DNA from: Roseburia sp.
GTDB taxonomy: Bacteria; Bacillota; Clostridia; Lachnospirales; Lachnospiraceae
DNA: 54,596 nucleotides
Direction of reading: 5' to 3'
Assembly (NCBI GenBank): GCA_023662875.1
Contig: JAMPIG010000002.1
Coordinates: 1-54,596 of the forward strand
Shown here: piece by piece, positions 1 to 8,345 of the stretch
Layout of the letters: every line of letters starts with the position of its first letter
Numbering within the stretch: the stretch's first letter is position 1
The notes under the pieces: model-generated
Databases searched by the model: none
Told to the model about the DNA's origin: nothing
The model's input: only the letters and a program-made list of their open reading frames with translations
Made by a program: the position numbers and the translations under genes

Positions 1-251
1 CTCATAAGAGTCCCTGGTTACCATACCCTATTTTCTCACCCCGTGAAAAGTAACGTGAAATCGCAAATTTAGGTCTAAAAGTTATAAATTCCAGTTTCCT
101 TAAACAGATATTTAAGGTAAAATAAATTACAGGAAAGTTATAGTACGATTTTATTGCGGCGGCTTTCTTTCGCATCGAAAGAAAGAAGTCTCCTATATTT
201 GGTATTTTCACAGTACCCCACCCTATCACACCAACAAGGAGGCCCTGAAAA
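1..251. other. AT-rich leader region with one perfect hairpin
   Basis: I see no convincing gene here; an AT-rich open frame on the minus strand lacks a ribosome-binding site and any recognisable protein pattern. A perfect 10-bp stem with a 3-base loop (CTTTCTTTCG/CGAAAGAAAG) sits at 163-185. AAGGAGG at 236-242 serves the next gene. Confidence 0.5.
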
Positions 252-767
252 ATGAACGGTAACCTCAGAAATATGACAAGCCTGTACCTTCGGTCAGGGA
301 ACGAGATGCTGCTTTTGTACCGGATCGGTTCAAAGGTTATCGCCGATTCTTATACCGCGTCAGCCGGAGGACATTTTGAGAAAGAAGAACTGAATGATGC
401 CAGGGCCTGCGTCCTGCGGGAATTGCGGGAGGAAACAGGGCTTTGCGAGGAAAATATCCGCAATTTGTCCTTGCGCTATGTTACGCTTCGGCTGAAGAAC
501 GGGGAAATACGTCAAAATTATTATTTTTTTGCGGATGTGGCGGATCGCAGCAAAGCTATGACGAGCAGCGAGGGCAGGCTGAAATGGTTTCGGATGGAAG
601 AGCTGCCGGACGTCATGTCTGAGATGCCCTTTACGGCGCGCTATGTCGTTGAGCATTATCTGGAGATCGGAAAAAATACGGATGTGTTGTATGCCGGAGC
701 CGCAACAGAGTCAGGCGTAGTATTTACGGAGATGAAGGAGTTTTGTAATTGTAATGCTGATATGTGA
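252..767 (+). CDS. Nudix family hydrolase
   Basis: Predicted cytoplasmic pyrophosphohydrolase acting on nucleoside-diphosphate-linked substrates; the substrate cannot be read from sequence. The Nudix box lies at about residues 39-67, with GGHFEKEE followed by LRELREETGL, so the metal-binding REXXEE core is intact. The spacing between the GG and the RE core is two residues longer than in textbook MutT. The ATG at 252 has AAGGAGG nine bases upstream, which fixes the start. At 171 aa it is slightly long for the family, and the last 30 residues are not recognisable. It lies 49 bp upstream of the M48 protease on the same strand, so the two may be co-transcribed. Confidence 0.85.
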   Translation: MNGNLRNMTSLYLRSGNEMLLLYRIGSKVIADSYTASAGGHFEKEELNDARACVLRELREETGLCEENIRNLSLRYVTLRLKNGEIRQNYYFFADVADRSKAMTSSEGRLKWFRMEELPDVMSEMPFTARYVVEHYLEIGKNTDVLYAGAATESGVVFTEMKEFCNCNADM

Positions 768-816
768 CTTGTAAAGAGGAAAATATTGTTTCAAAGAAAG
801 AGAAAGGACGGTACAT

Positions 817-2046
817 ATGACTTATAAAGTGATTGTAATGATTATTTTGGCTGTGGTATATCTTTACGGAATGCTGTTAAAGGCGATTCAGTGGCGTTCC
901 GCGCGCAACCCGATTCCTGCGAATGTGGCGGATGTCTATGACCGGGAGTCCTATCAGAAATGGCGGTCTTATCATGCGGAAAAAAGCCGTCTGGGCCTGA
1001 TGCAAAGCACGGTCAGCTTTGTAATAGAGTTTTTGCTGATTTTGTTTAATGTCTATGCGGCCTTTGCCGGGTTGTTTCCGGAAGCGTTGTTTTTGCAGAT
1101 GTTTGCTGTGTTGCTGCTCTCTGCCGTAAGCTCAGTGGTTATGCTGCCCTTTACTTATTACGACACGATGGTTATTGAGGAAAAGTACGGCTTTAACCGC
1201 TCCACGAAGAAAACATTCTGGCTGGATCAGCTGAAGAATTTTTTGATTGAGCTGAGCCTGTTGACAGTGATCGGTGCCCTGCTGATGGGGATTCATCGAA
1301 CATTGGGCGACTGGTTCATCCCGGTGTTTGCGATCGTTATGACGCTTCTGGTGCTGGCGGTTGCTTTTCTTTATCCCATCTTCAGCAAGGTCTTCAACAA
1401 GTTTACGCCTCTTGAAGACGGGGAGCTGAAGGATAAGCTGACCGGTCTGCTGGAAAAATACGGTTACCATGTCCGCGCGATTCAGGTCATGGATGCCTCC
1501 AGGCGCTCCACAAAATCGAACGCTTATTTCTCCGGCTTCGGCAAAATGAAAACCATTGTCCTCTATGACACGTTGATTCAGGCCATGACGCCGGAGGAAA
1601 TCTGCGCCGTCTTTGCGCACGAGATGGGACACGGTCTGCACAGGGACACCCTGAAAAATCAGGTACTGTCCTTTTTGCAGATGATTATCTTAGGGCTGCT
1701 TGCCTGGTTTACCCTGCAGTCGGCGGATATTTTTAAACCATTCGGATTTTCCGCGGTTAATTACGGGTTTGCGCTTCTTCTGATCATGGGCGTAGAATTC
1801 GCGCTGGTTGCGCCGCTCTTCGGCCTGCTTGTAAACGCGGTTTCCCGCCGCGCGGAGTACCGGGCGGATGCGCAGGCTGTACAGGAAGGGTACGGCGAGG
1901 CGCTGGTATCCGCGCTGAAAAAGCTGGCGAAAGAGAATTTTGCGGATCTGGCACCGGATCCGCTGTTAGTAAAGCTGGAATATTCGCATCCAACGCTCAG
2001 CCAGCGGATTGAGGCGATTGAGAAGCAGGCAGGGATAAACGGTTGA
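817..2046 (+). CDS. M48 family membrane zinc metallopeptidase (Ste24/CAAX-protease-like)
   Basis: Integral membrane zinc protease of the M48 family, related to Ste24 CAAX proteases, which cleave prenylated or membrane substrates; bacterial members are usually linked to membrane protein quality control. The HEXXH site reads AHEMGHG, with the first His at about residue 268. A downstream RRAEYRADAQA segment near residue 347 supplies the third zinc-ligand Glu. Several hydrophobic helices occur at residues 1-25, 65-110, 145-190 and around the active site. The length of 409 aa is normal. AAAGGA lies upstream of the ATG. It follows the Nudix gene and precedes the TIR protein by 76 bp. Confidence 0.9.
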   Translation: MTYKVIVMIILAVVYLYGMLLKAIQWRSARNPIPANVADVYDRESYQKWRSYHAEKSRLGLMQSTVSFVIEFLLILFNVYAAFAGLFPEALFLQMFAVLLLSAVSSVVMLPFTYYDTMVIEEKYGFNRSTKKTFWLDQLKNFLIELSLLTVIGALLMGIHRTLGDWFIPVFAIVMTLLVLAVAFLYPIFSKVFNKFTPLEDGELKDKLTGLLEKYGYHVRAIQVMDASRRSTKSNAYFSGFGKMKTIVLYDTLIQAMTPEEICAVFAHEMGHGLHRDTLKNQVLSFLQMIILGLLAWFTLQSADIFKPFGFSAVNYGFALLLIMGVEFALVAPLFGLLVNAVSRRAEYRADAQAVQEGYGEALVSALKKLAKENFADLAPDPLLVKLEYSHPTLSQRIEAIEKQAGING

Positions 2047-2122
2047 CGAGCATAAAATAATATTGTCGTTTTGACAGACGGGAGGAGAAAGACGCAGCTT
2101 TTCACTGTGTCCGAAAAGGTAT

Positions 2123-4495
2123 ATGGTACGTTGTTCGCTGGAGCCTTACGAAGGTAAGGAAAAATACATTTTCATCAGCTATGCCCACAAAGACAATGAC
2201 CGTGTGTATCCGATCATTGAAAAACTCGCCGGGATGGGCTATCGGATCTGGTATGACGAGGGGATAGATCCCGGCTCGGAATGGCCGGAAACCATTGCGG
2301 AGCATTTGAACAACTGCGAGGTGTGCATCGCTTTTTTGTCGGAGAATTATCTTAATTCTCATAATTGTCGGAGGGAAATTAATTTCGCCCTGAGAAAAAA
2401 GAAGTCCTTTATTACGATTGTTCTCGAGCCGGTGGAGCTGTCGCTGGGGATGGAGATGCAGCTGTCAGCCACGCAGTCCGTTTCAAAATACACGTTTCCC
2501 GACGACGAGGCGTTTTATGCAAAGGTCTGCACGGCGAAGTTTTTGAGCGTGTGTATGGCGCAGCCCGGGGAGAGGGCGGAGGAAAGTCGTGGGCTGTCAG
2601 GAGAGGAAGCGAAGTCCGCGGAGAAGGAATCGGAGAGAGGCGGACAGAATTCTGAGCCGACGGTCGAGGAAGAGCAGGCTTCAGAAAGGGAACCGAAAAA
2701 AACCGAAGAGAGCTTTGAGGCATCCGGAGCGGAACCCAAAGAAGCGGCAAAGGAGACGCAGGGGACAGAAGTAAAAGATGACACATCTGTCACACTCTCC
2801 AAAAGGCTCTCCCCGCCAAATTTCGTCAAAAAGAAAAGAACCGAAAACTCGACGAAAAATAAAAAGCAGGATACGCAGGAAGGAAACAGCAAAAAGAAAA
2901 AGATGCTGCTGATGGCGGGAGGCGCGGCGCTGTTGGTTCTCCTTATTATTGTCGTTTCCGCCGTATCGGGAGGAGGAAAAGTGACAGTAGCCGGGAAGGA
3001 GATCAAACGTTCAGAGACCAGCGTGACATTTTCCGATGTGACGATTACAGAGGAAGATGTTCGGAATCTGGCGTCCTTGGAGGAGCTGTACTCTTTAAGC
3101 TTTAGAAGATGCCGTTTTGAGGAAGGCGCGGCGGATCAGCTGGGTTCTCTTTCTCCTGCGTTGACGGATCTGGGGTTTACCGAATGCACGGGAATAAAGA
3201 ACTACGGCGGGCTTTCGGAGTTGAAGACCCTTACATTTCTGGAGATACAGAGCTGCGGTCTTACTGACCAGGAGTTGGGCGATGTCACCTTCAGCGATGA
3301 GATAGCGCAAATAACCTTGGACGGAAACGCAGAGCTGTCGGATCTTACTCCTTTAAAAACGGCATCCGCATTGTGGCGTTTGCAGGTGAACAATACTTCC
3401 GTCACAGACTTTACGGCTTTGTCGTCCTGTACCGCTCTTCGGACGTTATCGGCGGACGGCTGCGGGATTCGGGATCTTTCTTCCCTGAAGGGTCAGGGAA
3501 TCAGTTATTTAAGCCTTGCAGATAACGAGATTGAGAGCCTGTCTCCGCTTGCCGGAAATGAAACGATCCGTAATCTGTTTCTGAGCGGAAATCGTATTGA
3601 GGATATTTCGCCGCTTGCGGGCATGACGCAGCTTACGGTTCTTGAGCTGAATGATAACGCGGTTGCAAGCCTTGCTCCCCTGTCGGGCTGCGCGAAGCTG
3701 AGCACTGTGCGGGTGAGCCGGAACTGCCTGACCAGCCTGAACGGGCTGGAGCAGGCGCTGGAGTTAAAGAGGATTGAGGCGGCGGGAAACGAGATTACGG
3801 AGATCGACGGCCTGCAGAATTGTACGATTTTGACGCATGTCGATTTGACGGACAATGAGATTTCAGACATTTCAATTCTTGCAAAGAGCGCGGCGACGCT
3901 GGAGCAGGTGTATCTGGGCGGCAATCAGCTTGACCGCATTGACGCCCTGAAGGGAACCGCGGCGTTAACGAACCTGAATCTGGACGGGAACAGGATTGTT
4001 TCCCTGGAGTCTTTGGCGGATTCCATCGAGTTATACGGGCTGTCCGCCGAGCATAACCTGATTACCTCTACGGACGGTCTGGAAAACGCGGTTCAGCTTC
4101 GGTATCTGTATCTGGCGCACAACCGGATTGAAGATGTGGAAGCGCTGGAAGCCCTGACGGCAAAAGCGGAGGACTCTTATTATGTATTAGATATAAGCAA
4201 CAATGCCATTTCTTCCCTGCAGCTCGGAGGAAGCATAAATTACAATCGGCTGGCAGTGTACGGAAATCCGCTGACGTCGCTGGATTTCCTCCGGGAAATA
4301 AAAGGAACGCGTCTGTACTTTACCTATCTTGACGAAGCGGGAACGGAGGGCTTTGGCGATACATTTACCTGGTTCGGAATCCTGGACTGCCCGGCGGACA
4401 AGCAGGTTGCGACAAAAAATAATATTCGGGGAACCGTTAATTTTCTAACAGAGGAGGAAGCCGAGGCGGATATCGCACAGGCAGGGACGCGCTGA
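2123..4495 (+). CDS. TIR domain - transmembrane - leucine-rich repeat receptor-like protein
   Basis: Three parts are visible. Residues about 12-130 form a TIR domain: it starts IFISYAHKDND, has a BB-loop-like DEGIDPGSEW, and the helix SENYLNSHNCRREI keeps the Glu at the position used by NAD-cleaving TIR domains. Residues 150-258 are a charged, low-complexity linker rich in Glu and Lys. One membrane helix (about 259-281, LLVLLIIVVSAV) follows a Lys-rich stretch, so the TIR side should be cytoplasmic. Residues about 300-730 are some twelve internalin-like leucine-rich repeats of 20-24 residues (pattern LxxLxLxxNxIxxI) that should lie outside. This is Toll-like receptor content in reversed order. 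The function is unknown; a self- or wall-sensing NADase is one possibility. The 3' end merges with a 37-bp tandem repeat. Confidence 0.85.
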   Translation: MVRCSLEPYEGKEKYIFISYAHKDNDRVYPIIEKLAGMGYRIWYDEGIDPGSEWPETIAEHLNNCEVCIAFLSENYLNSHNCRREINFALRKKKSFITIVLEPVELSLGMEMQLSATQSVSKYTFPDDEAFYAKVCTAKFLSVCMAQPGERAEESRGLSGEEAKSAEKESERGGQNSEPTVEEEQASEREPKKTEESFEASGAEPKEAAKETQGTEVKDDTSVTLSKRLSPPNFVKKKRTENSTKNKKQDTQEGNSKKKKMLLMAGGAALLVLLIIVVSAVSGGGKVTVAGKEIKRSETSVTFSDVTITEEDVRNLASLEELYSLSFRRCRFEEGAADQLGSLSPALTDLGFTECTGIKNYGGLSELKTLTFLEIQSCGLTDQELGDVTFSDEIAQITLDGNAELSDLTPLKTASALWRLQVNNTSVTDFTALSSCTALRTLSADGCGIRDLSSLKGQGISYLSLADNEIESLSPLAGNETIRNLFLSGNRIEDISPLAGMTQLTVLELNDNAVASLAPLSGCAKLSTVRVSRNCLTSLNGLEQALELKRIEAAGNEITEIDGLQNCTILTHVDLTDNEISDISILAKSAATLEQVYLGGNQLDRIDALKGTAALTNLNLDGNRIVSLESLADSIELYGLSAEHNLITSTDGLENAVQLRYLYLAHNRIEDVEALEALTAKAEDSYYVLDISNNAISSLQLGGSINYNRLAVYGNPLTSLDFLREIKGTRLYFTYLDEAGTEGFGDTFTWFGILDCPADKQVATKNNIRGTVNFLTEEEAEADIAQAGTR

Positions 4496-4582
4496 TCGCG
4501 GGGCGGATATCGCACAGGCAGGGGCGCGCTGATCGCGGGGCGGATATCGCGCAGGCAGGGACGCGCTGATAACGGGGGCGGA
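4465..4582. repeat. 37-bp tandem repeat spanning a stop codon
   Basis: About three copies of a GC-rich unit beginning GGCGGATATCGC start at 4465, 4502 and 4539, with a partial fourth near 4577. The first copy encodes the last residues and the TGA stop (4493-4495) of the TIR-LRR gene; the others lie downstream. The copies are almost identical, which suggests recent expansion. Confidence 0.9.
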
Positions 4583-4643
4583 GAGCGAGGAATGAAGGCG
4601 GGTATCATCCGTCGCGGAGGTGTTTCAGGCTTTATGCTCCGCT

Positions 4644-7328
4644 TCAGCGCTTTCCGCGAAGAATTCTCTCCAGCCGCTCTCCCAGGCGGCTCAGGATCTC
4701 GTTGCTGATCGTATCACAGCGCAGGGCGAGTTCTCCTGCGGTAATTTCTTCTTCGTCGGAGCGGCCGATGAGGACGGCAATGTCTCCTTGGGCAATTCTG
4801 GGAATCCCGCTGACGTCCGCCAGGGTCTGATCCATACAGACGCGTCCCAGAATCGGGGCGCTATATCCGTTGATCAGGACGCGCCCGTTTCCGCGGGAAA
4901 GGCTTCTGGGCAGTCCGTCTCCGTAGCCGATAGAGAGAACGGCTACCTTCATCCTCCGGTCGGCGGTAAAGGTAATTCCATAGCCTGCGGATTCGCCGGG
5001 CTGTAATGTACGGACAGAGGCGACACGGGCATACAGGGAGAGCACAGGCCGGAGGGCGGGAACGCAGCGGGAATCCTCATCCGTGCTCAGCAGGCCGTAC
5101 AGGGCAATGCCCGGCCTGACGTAGTCCGCCGCCACGTCAGGGTAGTTGATGATTCCGTAGCTGGAGAGAAGATGAAGTCCGCTGCAGGAGCAGCCCGCCT
5201 CTTCCAGGGAATCGACCGTCTGATAAAAAGCGTCGATCTGGCTCTCGGTAAAAGCGCGGCAGGGAGGCTCGGAGGAGTCGCAGGCCGCGAGATGGGTAAA
5301 GATTCCGTCCACAACAAGATTCTGCATCCGGTATACGGAAAGAATATCCCTCCAGTCTTCACAGCGGATCCCCAAGCGGTGCATACCCGTATCTACAGCG
5401 ATATGGACGTGGAGCCTTTGACCAAAGGACTGCAGCCGCTTTGCATAATCGAAATCCAGTACCGTCTGGGTAAGGCGATAGCGGTTGAGAAGAGGAAACT
5501 GCGAGGGGTGGGTATAGCCCAGGATCAAAATCTGACCGCTGATACCGGCCTCCCGCAGTTCGATTCCCTCCGACAGACTGGCCACGCAGAAGTCGTGTAC
5601 GCCGAGACGGTTCAGCTCTTCGGCGATCAGCCGGGCACCATGGCCGTAGGCGTTGGCCTTTACCGTCGGCATCAGGCGGCAGCCCTCGGGGAGCAGCGAC
5701 TGCAGATAGCGGACATTTTGCGCCAGCGCTTCCCGATCCAGTTCAATCCAGGCCCGCTCCGTACCCGGGAGAGTTTTTGTCTCGCGGAGCATCCCGTCGA
5801 AGGTTCCGGCATCTGTCAAAGAGTTCTCCGTCCCATCGAAATTTCTGGCATCCATCAAGGAACTTTCTGTTCCGTCGAAAGCCTCGGCATCTGTCGGAGA
5901 GAAACGGCTCCCGCTAACCGCCGTCCCAAAATCCGAGCCATTCTTCGGCGAAAGCATATCTTTGCTTGAAGACAGGGAATCGAGCTTCCTTGAGCTTCGT
6001 CTAAGCGTTCGGCGCAATACGCTTCCCAGCCAGGTAAGGAACAGTCCGGCTCCAACGGACAGGATTGAGACGGCCAGATAATGAATCAGGCTGTTGTCGA
6101 TCAGAAGCTCCGTAAGCCGCAGCAGCTTTGCAACGCCGCGCACGACGACGATAAAAGCGGGATGCAGGACATAAATCCAGGCGGAGACGGTGCGCAGAGA
6201 CCTCCGGGAGGCGGCGGGAACGGCAAGCAGGCAGTGGTAAAGGAAAAATGACACAGGTATCAGAAAGAAATACATGCTGTCATGCCTCCGTATTTCAAAA
6301 TGGCGCAGCAGAAAAGCCTCCGCCGTCATGGCGCAGAAGGAGAGAGCCAGGAGGGCAGCGAGGAGCGGAAGTCTGGGTTCCTTTTTGGCGGTATCTGTCT
6401 TGCTTTGGATGGTGAGACGCAGGGCTTTTGCCCGCCTCGGTTTACAGGCTGCTACCGGGTTTTCGAGATTCTTATGCGGGGTTACGGAATGCCTGGCGCT
6501 TTCCGGGCTGCCGGAGGGTTGGCGCGCTCTGCCGGAGGATTGGTATGTCCCGCCGGGGAGTTTTCCCGCGAAAATCCCCAATATCAAAAACGCGGGCGCA
6601 AGAAACAGACCGTTTCTCGTATAGGAGAAAATCCGGAACATGCCTTCATACGCAGCGTTCAGAAAAGGAACCCTTTGAACCAGGCCGAAGTAGCTGTCGC
6701 CGAACAGCCCGACCAGATAGAGCAGGCCGGAGAGCACAGCCGCTGCCCGCAGCGTCAGGAAGCGGCTCATCAGCAGTAAGAGCAGCACGCCCAGGGTACA
6801 GGCAGGGAAGTACCAGAGATGGTAAAAGGTTCCGTCGAAAAACAGCATCCGGAGAGCTCCGGAAAAGGTCAGCCCCTTATAGTGCCCGGCATAGATCCCC
6901 AGAGGGAGATAGAGGACAATGGAGCCTGCGTAAAGGAGACTGATTCGCAGGAGATATTTTTTTATTCTATGAGGAAATTTTATCGTGACCGAAGCGTCCG
7001 CAGGATGCTTTTTGATCTTATGGGAAACTACGTCATGGCTGGGGGAGAGTGCTTCGCATTCTTCTAAGCGTCCAACAGGACGCTTTTTACCCTTGGTGAC
7101 ATGCATGTCATATTCTTGCGGGTTCTCCGAAAAGAGTCCGGACAGCATAAAATGGCCCGTCACCATAAAGAAAAAGGGGACGGCGACTCTTGCCAGAACC
7201 CGGGTAAAAAAGAAATCCGCGCCGTCGCTGAAGGAGGCGAGGGGAGAAGTATGGATTGCGACGACCAGAAGCGCCGCGGCAAGGCGGAAGCCGTCGAGTC
7301 CGCCGTAGGTTTTTCTTTGTGTCTGCAT
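4644..7328 (-). CDS. vanT: VanT-type membrane serine/alanine racemase
   Basis: Supplies D-Ser (and D-Ala) for modified peptidoglycan precursors. The N-terminal half is an acyltransferase-3-like membrane domain (starts GLDGFRLAAALLVVAIHTSP; about ten hydrophobic segments). From about residue 525 there is a fold-type III PLP alanine racemase. The PLP lysine is in TVKANAYGHG (about residue 557) and the catalytic Tyr region is ESAGYGITFTA (about 782). This fusion is the hallmark of VanT. At 894 aa it is longer than the roughly 700 aa usual for VanT. Charged, low-complexity insertions occur after the second membrane segment and near residues 260-330, and a linker at about 475-515 holds three 13-residue repeats (FDGTESSL type). 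The start is ATG 7328 with a modest AAAGG upstream. It is last in the cluster, 186 bp after the D,D-peptidase. Confidence 0.9.
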   Translation of the reverse strand: MQTQRKTYGGLDGFRLAAALLVVAIHTSPLASFSDGADFFFTRVLARVAVPFFFMVTGHFMLSGLFSENPQEYDMHVTKGKKRPVGRLEECEALSPSHDVVSHKIKKHPADASVTIKFPHRIKKYLLRISLLYAGSIVLYLPLGIYAGHYKGLTFSGALRMLFFDGTFYHLWYFPACTLGVLLLLLMSRFLTLRAAAVLSGLLYLVGLFGDSYFGLVQRVPFLNAAYEGMFRIFSYTRNGLFLAPAFLILGIFAGKLPGGTYQSSGRARQPSGSPESARHSVTPHKNLENPVAACKPRRAKALRLTIQSKTDTAKKEPRLPLLAALLALSFCAMTAEAFLLRHFEIRRHDSMYFFLIPVSFFLYHCLLAVPAASRRSLRTVSAWIYVLHPAFIVVVRGVAKLLRLTELLIDNSLIHYLAVSILSVGAGLFLTWLGSVLRRTLRRSSRKLDSLSSSKDMLSPKNGSDFGTAVSGSRFSPTDAEAFDGTESSLMDARNFDGTENSLTDAGTFDGMLRETKTLPGTERAWIELDREALAQNVRYLQSLLPEGCRLMPTVKANAYGHGARLIAEELNRLGVHDFCVASLSEGIELREAGISGQILILGYTHPSQFPLLNRYRLTQTVLDFDYAKRLQSFGQRLHVHIAVDTGMHRLGIRCEDWRDILSVYRMQNLVVDGIFTHLAACDSSEPPCRAFTESQIDAFYQTVDSLEEAGCSCSGLHLLSSYGIINYPDVAADYVRPGIALYGLLSTDEDSRCVPALRPVLSLYARVASVRTLQPGESAGYGITFTADRRMKVAVLSIGYGDGLPRSLSRGNGRVLINGYSAPILGRVCMDQTLADVSGIPRIAQGDIAVLIGRSDEEEITAGELALRCDTISNEILSRLGERLERILRGKR
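5790..5890 (-). repeat. 39-bp in-frame tandem repeat in the racemase linker
   Basis: Three copies with a 39-bp period (CGTCGA marks at 5795, 5834 and 5873 on the plus strand) encode 13-residue units FDGTE/NSL-DA. They lie between the membrane domain and the racemase domain, where extra sequence is tolerated. Confidence 0.8.
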
Positions 7329-7514
7329 GAATCTTTGTACCTTTCTTTGTTATGTTTTGTCGGAGGCGTTCGCTTGCCGAATTTCCACGGAGCCGGTTTC
7401 CTTTCGTAAGACAGAGGCGTCGGTTCCCTTATTCCATCAAAACCACGCCGCAACCCAAGCGCCACAAAGGAATGTCTGCCTATTCTGCAGGAAACTTTAC
7501 TGCAGTAAAGCCAT
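7329..7514. other. Spacer between D,D-peptidase and racemase genes
   Basis: No gene is seen in these 186 bases. A perfect 16-bp palindrome CTTTACTGCAGTAAAG lies at 7495-7510, just past the peptidase stop codon. No T-run follows, so it is not a clear terminator. Confidence 0.5.
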
Positions 7515-8096
7515 TTACTGGCTCCACTCCGCCAATATAAACCCGTCCACATTGTTGCCGGAGAGGGTATAAGGGTGGGCCGCGGGGATTTCCATTACGG
7601 TTTGTTCCCCGTCGCATTTCCGCCAGGAAACCGCGATCCGCCGTTGCCCGGTCTGATAGCGCAGCGGGTGGCTGTAAGGATACCGACGGATGAACGCGAT
7701 GTATTCCTCCAGGGTCAGACCGTTCTCCGCCATAATCCCGGCATGAGGGACGCCCACATATCGGAAATGCCATGGTTCGTGGCTGATGCCGGTAATACTC
7801 TCCTTCCCGGCAGGATAGCGTAGAATAAAGCCGTATTTTGCCGCTTTTTCCCGGAACAGCCGACAGACGCCGGAGTCGGGAAAGGCAGGGCGAATAAAGT
7901 CGATCTGGTCGCTCTTCAGGCCAAGATCGATGGCCAGGCCGGTATGATGCTCACTGTGTCCCGGCTGGGCAACATATTTTCTCGTAAATTCCGGCCCGTT
8001 ATCCCGGAGGGAGTCGTCCCAGATCCGCTGCTGCTCGGCCAGGGAGCGCCATCCGCTGACCGGGACGATATCGTTCCAGCCATGAATCTCCAGCAT
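7515..8096 (-). CDS. vanXY: VanXY-type D,D-peptidase, catalytic part downstream of an in-frame TAG
   Basis: Zinc D,D-dipeptidase/carboxypeptidase that would remove D-Ala-D-Ala and terminal D-Ala so that D-Ser-ended precursors prevail. The open frame from ATG 8096 (193 aa) holds the whole metallopeptidase core: VPVSGWRSLAEQ, the zinc-binding SEHHTGLAIDLG, and EPWHFRYVG with catalytic Glu and third zinc-ligand His. The same frame continues upstream to a TTG at 8264 and encodes the normal N-terminal segment of VanXY, but a TAG at 8102-8100 (codon 55) interrupts it. GGAG six bases before ATG 8096 could allow re-initiation, so a catalytic fragment may still be made. The known VanXY-G enzyme is about 254 aa; the restored frame here is 249. 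Confidence 0.8.
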   Translation of the reverse strand: MLEIHGWNDIVPVSGWRSLAEQQRIWDDSLRDNGPEFTRKYVAQPGHSEHHTGLAIDLGLKSDQIDFIRPAFPDSGVCRLFREKAAKYGFILRYPAGKESITGISHEPWHFRYVGVPHAGIMAENGLTLEEYIAFIRRYPYSHPLRYQTGQRRIAVSWRKCDGEQTVMEIPAAHPYTLSGNNVDGFILAEWSQ

Positions 8097-8099
8097 CAG

Positions 8100-8264
8100 C
8101 TACTCCAGCAGGGTGACGGCCCGGCGCTGCAGCAGGATATCCGGGGCGGATTCCAGGACGGGAATTCGGAAGTCGTCCGTATTTTCAAAAAACCGATATT
8201 GACCGTTTACCAGGATCAGGCTTCCCGTGTGAACCTGCTCCCGCTTTAAAATAATTCTGTGCAA
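8100..8264 (-). pseudogene. vanXY: N-terminal fragment of vanXY ended by an amber codon
   Basis: From TTG 8264, with GGGAGG six bases upstream, the frame reads LHRIILKREQVHTGSLILVN and continues to AVTLLE before TAG. This matches the start of VanXY-G-type enzymes in length and spacing (including a G-LLLVN-like stretch), and the frame is shared with the downstream catalytic part. Replacing TAG by CAG (Gln) would restore a continuous reading frame, so one C-to-T transition explains the break. A sequencing error is also possible. Confidence 0.75.
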
Positions 8265-8345
8265 CGTAAGCCTCCCGCCTGCTTAGCAGACTCTGTGAAC
8301 CGCTTTTTTGTCCCGCCATCCCTTGCCCGCGACACGAGTCTGCCC

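Noticed and set aside
2-229. Short AT-rich open frame on the minus strand at the left edge
   Set aside because: No ribosome-binding site and no protein-like pattern; probably noncoding leader DNA.
8100-8102. TAG in vanXY as part of a recoded amber genetic code
   Set aside because: TAG is used as the normal stop for other genes in the window, and no pyrrolysine or suppressor tRNA gene is seen here.
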